From NCBI GenBank assembly GCA_963580285.1, contig OY757024.1, forward strand, positions 118,359,203 to 118,423,202: a DNA stretch of 64,000 nt, read 5' to 3'. The stretch is from Lucinisca nassula. Its lineage: Eukaryota > Mollusca > Bivalvia > Lucinida > Lucinidae. The notes under the pieces are model-generated. The model did no database searches. It was not told the DNA's origin and saw nothing but the letters and a program-made list of their open reading frames with translations. The position numbers were made by a program, and so were the translations under genes. Of this stretch, positions 23,701-32,700 are shown piece after piece; within the stretch, counting starts at the first letter, position 1, and every line of letters starts with the position of its first letter.

Positions 23701-26700
23701 GAACGGGCCTCCGTGGCCTAGCGCCGACTTTTCATCATTAGGTCTCTCACCGCTGTGGTTCAAGCCTGGCTCGGGTCTTATGTGAGACGCCAACTTCTGC
23801 AACGGAAGGTCAGGTGTTTTTTCAGCGGTACTGCGGTTTTCGCCCACGTCTGGTTAGCGAACAGCTGGATATGAGTGAAATAGTATTGAAAGCCCGTAAA
23901 ACCAAGACCAAAATAAATAAATAAACAAATAAACAATTAAATAAAATAAAATAAAATGACCTGACCAAACGTGTGATATTCACATGCATCCTGGCGCGTA
24001 AATCCGAAAGCCAAACGGCTTTTGACTTTTGCGACAATAAATAGAGGATCTCACATGAAAGCTCATGTAATATTGAATTAATCAAAAGCGTTGAGGAAAA
24101 GGAATAAAATGCAAGGCTTTGTCGAGCAGTTTGTCCCTTTTTCCTCATCGGGTTTAATAAAATTAAAAATATATGAACACGAATGCAAGATTCAATTTAT
24201 CACATAACAATTAAAACGCATTTTATTCACAATTGTTAACAATGATGTCGATATTCCGTCATTAGTAAATGTGACGTCACTAAGGATGTCGTACGTCTAA
24301 CCTTACGGGTTGTTTCTAACTAAATCGCATATTTAAACCAAACATCACGAAAACACGCCTATATAATTGGGACCCCCTTGAGCCCCACTTTTATATAGTA
24401 AAACTGGGGTTTCCGGGGGTATATCTTGTTTTTCTTATTTTTGCTCTAAAATATAGATTGGGGGTGCTCGTTAGAACCACCTCGACGAGGCGGTTCTAAC
24501 GAGTGCCCACAATCTATATTTGTAGCAGAAATAAGAAAAATATCACAATTTTTCATCATAAAATTTCCATTATTTCGGCGATAAAGGTGGCAATGTATTT
24601 GTATCGGCGGGTTTGCGTAATGAGGTGGATTACCGTATTTATTACATGACGATATTACATTCTCAGAACCGACGTCATATGATAAACCGTTATATGATAA
24701 AACAAACTTATACTTGGGTTATTTGAAAAGTTGTCGGAGACTAGTTTCATCAATATCATATAAAGTGACCAGTCGTGTAACGTGACCTATTTATTTTTTT
24801 TTTTCAGAAATCACTATATAAATTTCACATTGTTTTTCATCGAGAAAGAGGTTTCAAAAAGTGATATTGTTAATGTGATAGAAACTTCAGCACCCAAGGT
24901 GCAAAAAGACAGTGTGAATGTAGCATTAGTAGATAAATTTGAAATAGAATTGGATTCACTGAAAGTGAAGAAAATTGAACACCAGATAGAACCAGAAACT
25001 TTCAATAAAATCAGTTTTACTCCAAAACAAACTTTGGCGGAAAAACCTGATAAAAGTAGTCCCGTACGAACTACAAGTGTGACGACTAAAGCTGTTACGA
25101 AGGCACCACCACCGCTCAAGCCAGCGACGACACAAAGTCCTACAGTAATCAAAGCAACACGGAAGGTTGTTTCAAAAGAAGACGGACCGGGTATGTAGAA
25201 TTTTTATCACATAAGCCCTGAATCAAGAAATTGTCTTTGAATATGTCACACATCGAAGACGATATAAACCTGGGCTCAGCCACAATTAACAGACATTATT
25301 AATTGACTATCCTAGGTCATCCGTATTAACACCAGGTCAACCAATATTAACCGGAGGTAAAAAATCAATAATCAGGTTTTTAACTGTGTCAGTTAATAAT
25401 GAAGTAATTTCGTATTAGTCCAGTTACAGGTCCGAGGTCTGCTGTATTGGCCACAGGTCCTCGGTCAGCTGTATTGGCCCTGGAACTTCGGCCTCGTGGC
25501 CAGTACAGCAGACCTCGGACCTGTAACTGGGCCAATACGAAATTACTTGATTAATAACATCATAGTCTTAAAATTTTAGAAACTAGATGCAGCGAACAAA
25601 AAATTGTACCGATTTATATAATTGATGCTCGCACATACCAAAAATAAGTTCTGTCATCGCTTGGTTCATAGAGGATCTTAGATGAGGGTTCATGTATTAT
25701 TGATTTTTTTAAACGAGTTGAGGAATTAGGATAGAATGCATTTTATCCCTTTTCCTCAGCGTGTTTAATCAATTTGATAATACATGAACACGAATACAAG
25801 TTTCTATCATGATACGGTTCATAGAGGATTTTACATGAGTGTACATGTATTATTGAAGCTCGTAAACGATTAGAGGAAAATGAATATAATTTCGAGTCTT
25901 TGCCGAGCATTTTATGCCTTTTCCCCAACGCGTTTAATAAATTTGATAATACATGAAAACGAATGTAGATTTCTATCACGGAATGGTTCATAGAGGATCT
26001 TACATGAGTGTACATGTATTATTGAATGTTTTAAACGAGTTGAGGAAAAAAAATAAAATGCGAGGCTTTGCCGAGCATTTTATCCCTTTTCCTCAACACG
26101 TATAATAAATTTAATAATACATGAACACAAATGCAAGATTGTATTTATCATATGACATTTAAAATGCATTTAATTCACAATTTTTGCACAACAATGTCAA
26201 TATTTCGCCATTAGAAAACGCGACGTCGTTTAGGACATCTAACTAGATAGCATATTTAATGTACTAGTGGAATACCGAATTTATGACATGGCGTTATTAC
26301 ATTCTCAGAAGCGACGTCATATGATGAAGAGAGGATCTTAAACGAGTGGTCATGTCATATAAAATATATGAAACGAGCCTTTTCCGATGACCACGAGTGT
26401 GAGATTCTAATATTGGATTATGACCACTTTAAATTGGATTATATCGCCTTCCAGTTTAACATTTTTCCCGCAAAAATGTATGGTTGACTTTGATGTCATT
26501 ATGACGTTACTTTATCCCGCCAAAGTGTAATTACACGTGTGGATTACACGACGTTATCCACTGCTTATCATCGACGTCATATGATAAATATAATTCTCTT
26601 TCTTTTAAACCAATACGAAAATACTAGGCTTATCGTTTTTTTTTTGTTTTTGTTTTTTTTTGTTTTTTTTTGGTTTGGGTTTTACGGCCCTTTCAAGATT

Positions 26701-29700
26701 ATTTCACTCATATCGAGCCGATCGTTATTCAGAGGTGGGCGAAAACTGGAGTACCCGGAGAAAAACCACCTGACCTACGTTGCAGAACTTGGCGTCTCAC
26801 ACGTGGCCCGAGCGAGGCTCGAACCTACGGCGGTGAGAGACCTAATGACTAAGATTCAGCGCTCTTATCCACTAGGCCACGGAGGCCCGTCTTGGCTTAT
26901 CGTTTACATATTGCTTAGTTACATTTAGCATCTTTAAAATAGACAGAAACTATAACATAGCTGATGGGCCTCCGTGGCCTGGTGGATAAGAGCGCTTACT
27001 CTTAATCATTAGGTCTCTCACCGCTGTGGGTTCGAGCCTGGCTTGGGTCACATGTGAGACGCCAAGTTCTGCAACGGAAGGTCAGGTGGTTTTTCTCCGG
27101 GTACTCCGGTTTTCGCCTTACTCTGATTAACGACCGGCTCAGTATGAGTGAAATAATCTTGAAAGGGCCGTAACCCCCACCCCCACCCCCGAAAATAGAT
27201 AAATAAATAGCATCTTTAAATAGGCAGAAAACTATATAATAGCTGACTCAAGAAATGTATTTCCATGTACTTATCTGTCATGTGGTTGAATGCGGTGCTT
27301 AGTTATTTTGCATTTGCTTAATCATTTTCAGTTCTTAACATTCTCCAGATGAATGGCTATAAAAGTATTTATAGATTTCATTCAATCACGCGACGGCACG
27401 TTACTGTTACGTGACGCTGTAATAATTCATAGTTTCTACAACATAACATCGGGGATATGTCGCTGCTAATACGCGTACAAACTGCGCGGAATTATATCCG
27501 TCATTTTATGTATAGCACATAAGAAGCTGTATTTTTACACAGTGGCCGTTTGCCGATGTTTTAACCCATAAGTCGCAAATCACGAGAATTGTTGTCTGCT
27601 TTGTCGTCTGGCGGTTACTTTAAACGTCATTTCTGCAAACAGTGTTGTCCCAAATCAGACTGCTTCTTTAAGCGCAGTCTGATCTGGGTCCATACTGTTT
27701 GTCCATATGAAAACTTTTTTTTTAAAAACGTTTGCAAGAAGATTCAGCAGTCCACAAAAGCAGACGACATTTTTCAAATGTAGTTTTTCTCGGCGTCTTA
27801 AGGGTTAACAATATTATCCTGCTAACCAGGTAATTTAGCCACACCCCTTTCTGACTATCAACCAATCTGACACTTGAAAATGTGCATTTCGTTTAAATTT
27901 GCAAACTGATTGACAAACATTTAAGATCCTGATCAAATGGCTTCTAAACCATCTGATCTGGATCTACACTGTTTGCAGAGGTAGCAGATGTCATGTTCAG
28001 TGGAATAAAAGTTTTGGCCATTTTGTTGGAACGTGACGGTCCTTTTGGCTTTCCGCCGTTGGTGTTTCCTTTTGGGTCTGGTTGTTTCATGTTTGTGTTT
28101 CTGATGGGAGTGACGGTATCGTTTCTATTAAGGCGTAACTGTACCTAATTTAGTGACACAGAGGCCTTTGTGATAGTTAATCTTCATCAGTGTGTCTCAA
28201 ACCCAAAGTTTTGAAACCGAAACGGATGGTGGACAAGACCCGGCAAACACAGCACATCCCCCTCCGAGCACACACCGACCGACGTAGCCTATGAGACACG
28301 TCAGCTGGATAATCTGAAGATCTAAGATAATCTGAAGTATTCGGTAAATTGCAAGAGGCCCTTTTTGTCCGATAAACAGCAGAAAAGGTGTTATTTCAAA
28401 TTCATATGCACTTGTTTATAATGAAAAGTTTATAATGAAAAGTACACTACAATAATATGCCTTAATTTTCATATTTTCCAGTTTATTCCTGGCGACCTTG
28501 CTCAAAATACGAGGGGACATACTTTCCTCACCCCGTAAGCTGTGATAAGTTCTTCCAGTGTACCAACGGACAGGCGATAGAACATCAGTGTGGGGCCGGG
28601 CTCATATACCACTGGAAAGAGTTCACCTGTGTATCCAAGTATGTAATATAGTATTTTTAAAGATGCAAGTGTAGCTCGTACTTCGCCACGGATGGTGTCA
28701 ACAGAATGTATGTCGGCCGTGAAAAGCCTCCCTGCCCTTCACGATAGTGTGGGTTATATGTTCTAGTCACTTGGGATTAGGATTCCACTGCGGGATTTCG
28801 AAAATATTTGCAGGTCACTGATGATGCCTAATTAACTCTGTGCAAGAAAAAATGCACACTCAACGTTCTCAAGTCTGTTTTTTTTGGACTTGCTTCAAAA
28901 GTAGTGCTGATTTATAATAAAACATTCAAAGTCTTAATAATTTTTGGACCAATTGGAGACTCTAATCAAATAAAACAGATAGTTGACATAAAGGGAAAAC
29001 AATTTTTGTCCTGATAGTAGATACCCAAGCTCACTGGTCTTTACTGTGTCCAGAGATACAGTTCGCTTATCATTACGATATCACACCCTTGCGACATAGT
29101 GCATTTTTCACATCTCCAAAATGGCTACTTTTCTGGTGAAAATTAGAATTATTTTTCTTATTTATACTACAAACATAGGCTGTGGATGCTCGTTAGAACC
29201 GCCTCGTTGAGGCGGTTCTAACGAGTACCCACAACCTATGTCTTGGAGCAAAAATAAGAAAAATAATGTATACCCCCGTAAACCACAGTTTTCGCTCTAC
29301 AAAGTGGGGTGTAAGGGGTCGTTCATTTCACGGACTTGTTTACGTGATGTTAATATTCCTAAGTGCAGGCACATAAATTTGTATATGCAAATATAAGAAA
29401 ACTATAAAACATTAATCTATAAAACTTTGCTTAGTTCTAAATCTATATGTAGGTGTGTTACACATATCAGCTTTAAGTGAGTGAGACCTACAAAATACAA
29501 GGTTGCCTCTGTATAAAGGTTTCAATAATCAATTTAAAAAGGTTCACATGTTCCCACAATATAGCCAAAAATGTCCCGAGCAGACAATCAATATTTAATT
29601 AACATAGAAACGACGCTGAAAACGTTTTTTTCATCACACGAACAAGTCCGTGAAACGAAGACCCCCTAAACCCCACTTTATATAGAGAGAAGTGGGGTTT

Positions 29701-32700
29701 GCGGGGGTATACACTATCTGCCTTATTTTTGCTTTTACACATAGATTGTGGGTACTCGTTAGAACCGCCTCATTGAGGCGGTTCTAACGAGTACCCACAA
29801 TCTATGTTGAAAGCAGAAATAATAAAGATGTTATTATTTTTTGTCCTAATATTTATCATTTTCTGACACCATGTTGGACGCCATTATTTCTTACGGACAT
29901 GTTTTCCTAATGTCAACATTGATTTGGCGAAAAGTAAACATTGTGTGCTGCTGGGGTCATTTTCATGCTTCAGCTCTTAACTTCACATTACGATAACACG
30001 CCCGTATGACATAGTGCATTTTTTCACATCTCCAAAATGACTGCTTTTCTGATGAAAATCTATGATATTTTTCTTATAAATACTACAAACATAGGTTGTG
30101 GGTGCTCGTTAGAACCGCCTCATTGAGGCGGTTCTAACGAGTACCCACAACCTATGTCTTGGAGTAAAAATAAGAAAAATAATGTTTACCCCCTTAAACC
30201 CCAGTTTTCTCTATATAGAGTGGGGTTTAGGGGGGTGTTCATTTCACGGACTTGTTCACGTGATGAGTTCTGTGTAATGGGGACGTGCCTTTACATTATT
30301 GTCGTATTGTCGGGTCTACACTAAATATAAGAAATCTGTGCCACATTCACAAAGCCAAATGTATAATAGAAGTGAAGGCAATTGATACAATTACATCACA
30401 CCTCTCATCCAAGGCACCAAAAGGAAAGAAACACAAACACAACAATTTAACCATAGTTAATACATCACAAGCAGAAAGCAAAATGGACAGTTTCTTTCCA
30501 ATCAAATAGTCAAACGGCTATCCAAAAATGAAAAAGATATTAGCAGTACATTTATGCACAGACAAACTATGACAATAATAAAACACAACAGAAGCACCGC
30601 CTTGGAACGGTCAGTACAAACAACAATTTAGCCGATGGCTTTAATCGATTTGACGTGGCCACGATTCTCGTCCTAGGTTCTGCTGTCGTTTAGACAAACA
30701 CATTGTTCAGTCAGCGAGAGGGGTTTCTCACATCTCCTCTTTACGAAAACACACCTATACAAATACATTGTAAATTTTACCGCCAAAAAAGGAAATTTTT
30801 TAGATGAAAAATTGTCACATTTGTCTTATTTCTGCTCAAAATATAGATTGCGAGTACGAGGCGGTTCGAACGAGTACTCACAATCTATATTTTAGAACAG
30901 AAATGAGAAAAAAAGAATAGCGTTTACCCCTGTAAACCCCAGTTTTACTTTATAAAAGTGGGGTTCAAGGGAGTCAGAATTATATAGGCGTGTTTTCGTG
31001 ATGTGGAATATAAAAGTCAAACGAATACAGAGATGAAACAACGACGAGGACTCGATAGGATGGAAAAAATAAAATGCTGAAGCAAGAGAAAACCAATAGT
31101 TTGACTGCGGTGTCTGCATTGCAGCTTTATTACCAGTTTACAAATCAGAAGTTTGCCGAATTCACCATTTCCCACGTCTGTATTACAGATTGACTACACT
31201 TCCCACTTTTTACATGTAAATAATATACAGTAGAACTTCGATGGCTCGAACACCGATGGCTCGTTTACCATGGGTGTGTCGAACCCGTTCTTGAGCCCCT
31301 AGCGAAATCCTCTACATAAGAAATAGTGGGGGATAATTAAGGAGATTTGAGACTTTTATCTTGCAAATGTATGATGTGTGTACTCATTAGAATCGCCTCG
31401 GTGAGGCATTTCTAATGAGTACAAACATAATACAAATTCATTCTAGAAAACTAAAAAGATGTCTAAAAGTATCTCGTTATGCCTCCTGGCAGTAACCCTC
31501 ATTGGCTAGAACTACCCCTGTCTCGAACAGATTTTCGAGGTCCCAAAGGTGTTCGAGCCATTGAAGTTCGTCTGTATTTACAGATTTATGCCAAATGTTC
31601 AATGCCCCGACCCATCTAAAGCTCCACCACGACCCACAACTACAACAGAGAGGTCGACTAGGATGCCTTTAACGGCAACAAGTTCGTCGACTAAAACCAC
31701 ATCAACGAGAACGCCGACGACGACTGTATCAAGGAAGTCGACGACGAAGACAATCATTACTGGGTCTCTAACTGCTTTAGCCGGAAAATACGCCGGTAGA
31801 CCAGGTGAGTTTTGCAGATACTGTTCCGTGGAGATGGGTTGGGACTAGTATATTTTACAAGTAAGGAACATCTTTCTAACCCTGAAGAATATAAGGGGAA
31901 TGGGAACACCTGGCAGATTTGTTTTGCTAGTTTTCAAAGTGCAACCACTTTCGGGACTCCTGTTCGCTTTTAAAAATAAAAAATGAGTTCCTTTAAGAGC
32001 AATGAAAACATTCATAAGAAAGAAGATGGGTCATACTACGTAGTTTCGGCTAATAAAGCCTCATCAGTGACCCTGTAATGATCTGGCAAAGAAAGCCAGA
32101 GGAAACATACTGCAATTTTGCGAATTTCGAATAGGCAGTCGATTCAAAGACTGATATAAATCAAAATGGGGTCCAAATTATTAAAAATCTGTCTAGAATA
32201 TGAGTCTAAACCAATAATTTAAGCCTCGCCCACTCTGTAAGAGGGATCTACTCTTAAAGGATAAAATTTGCTCTTTAGGAACAAATTCTCTTTCCTTGAA
32301 GAGTTGATCCCTTTTGACATGGGAGACAAAAATACTTTAGCAGGAGTTACCTCCCCTGATGGTGTTCCAACTCCCTTCAAATTGAAAGGAGAAAACAAAA
32401 TAAAATATTATATACAGATTTCTATTTTCATGAAAATTTATGTAGATTTCCCAAATATCTGTTTCATTACAATACAAAATCATATCCTGGCTCAGAGGTT
32501 ATGAAACCCCAATTTTCTCTACAATAAGTGAGATTGCAGGGGGTGATAATTTCACAGACTTGTGCACGTGACGGGGAATGTGCACAGGAACACGATCTTA
32601 ACAAGCAGAACAATGAGACCTCTCATTTGAAGCTTGCTTACCAAGTAATGCTTACTATCCTAGGACGCCAGATTACACTCTTCTGGAGTTCACGTCTGTT

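Noticed and set aside
24814..25152. 112-codon open frame on the minus strand
   Set aside because: Antisense shadow of gene A exon 5; the plus frame has splice sites, phase agreement and the SEA strand.
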